Assembly (NCBI GenBank): GCA_052390275.1
Contig: JBQTHD010000006.1
Coordinates: 1-57,015, forward strand
DNA: 57,015 bases
Reading direction: 5' to 3'
From: JBQTHD01 sp052390275
GTDB lineage: Bacteria; Actinomycetota; Acidimicrobiia; Acidimicrobiales; AC-14
A model generated the notes under the pieces. It saw only the letters and a list, made by a program, of their open reading frames with translations. It was not told the DNA's origin and searched no databases. Below, piece by piece: positions 57,015-57,015 of this stretch. Each line of letters opens with the position of its first letter. Position 1 is the first letter of the stretch. The position numbers were made by a program, and so were the translations under genes.

Positions 57015-57015
57015 A

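Larger units (their letters stand above)
56495..57015 (-). mobile_element. IS3-family insertion sequence remnant (runs off the right edge)
   Basis: It contains the OrfA end, the OrfA/OrfB overlap with an AAAATGA slippery site, and a shortened OrfB, and it interrupts an SRPBCC gene near 56494. The left boundary is placed where SRPBCC similarity ends and is approximate; inverted repeats cannot be confirmed because the other end is outside. Confidence 0.8.

Noticed and set aside
1..57015. tRNA or rRNA genes
   Set aside because: None of the conserved sequences (such as the T-loop GGTTCGAATCC pattern with matching stems) was recognised; a tRNA search program was not available.

Overview
The window is about 57 kb of GC-rich (roughly 70% by eye) bacterial DNA that reads as an actinobacterial chromosome, possibly class Acidimicrobiia. 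Clues are the fused F420 enzyme FbiC, OpcA next to zwf, the heterodimeric lycopene cyclase CrtYc/CrtYd, DnaE2 behind a CGAAC-N4-GTTCG LexA box, a group 1h-like [NiFe] hydrogenase, frequent GTG starts and ATGA/GTGA overlaps. The class-level placement is inference. No rRNA, tRNA or CRISPR array was recognised.

Layout. (1) 1-5.8 kb: end of the hydrogenase large subunit gene, a terminator, then maturation/accessory genes: a degenerate protease homologue, a NifU-domain scaffold, a HyaD/HupD-type protease, a TPR protein, two unknowns and a degenerate biotin-protein-ligase-fold protein. (2) 6.3-12.3 kb: a CooC/MinD-type ATPase whose metal-binding Cys-x-Cys motif is interrupted by an in-frame TGA (possible selenocysteine), followed by eight small single-pass membrane proteins in two blocks, several with regular heptad repeats, and a membrane-anchored PsbP/LpqN-like protein. 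(3) 12.4-17.2 kb: HAD phosphatase, a frameshifted secreted P-domain protein, a decayed Ser/Thr kinase gene beside an FHA-winged-helix regulator, and two tiny coupled genes, one with an HTH. (4) 17.3-28.4 kb: carotenoid/isoprenoid cluster (flippase-like protein, crtE, crtI, crtB, glycosyltransferase, CDP-alcohol phosphatidyltransferase, crtYd, crtYc, dxs), with two related exported proteins within and after it. (5) 28.5-36.1 kb: pentose-phosphate genes FIST-zwf-opcA-pgl on the minus strand and a divergent short-type transketolase. (6) 36.3-45 kb: coiled-coil membrane protein, a tetraether-synthase/MJ0619-like radical SAM enzyme coupled to an ArsM-like methyltransferase, a phosphate-type ABC transporter with a fused PstC-PstA permease, and a LOG-family protein. 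(7) 45-51.5 kb: FbiC, a cupredoxin, dnaE2 with a LexA box. (8) 51.6-57 kb: small DUF proteins, a frameshifted YDxLGxR-repeat protein, a PadR regulator divergent from a polytopic protein with duplicated WH...TH motifs, and an IS3-family remnant that truncates an SRPBCC gene.

Working together: regions 1 and 2 suggest H2 oxidation with metallocentre assembly. Regions 4 and 5 provide C40 isoprenoids, NADPH and pentose phosphates. Three coding sequences (13.7-14.4, 14.6-15.9, 52.0-52.4 kb) carry frameshifts, two of them at short G/C runs, so assembly error should be excluded before those genes are called broken.
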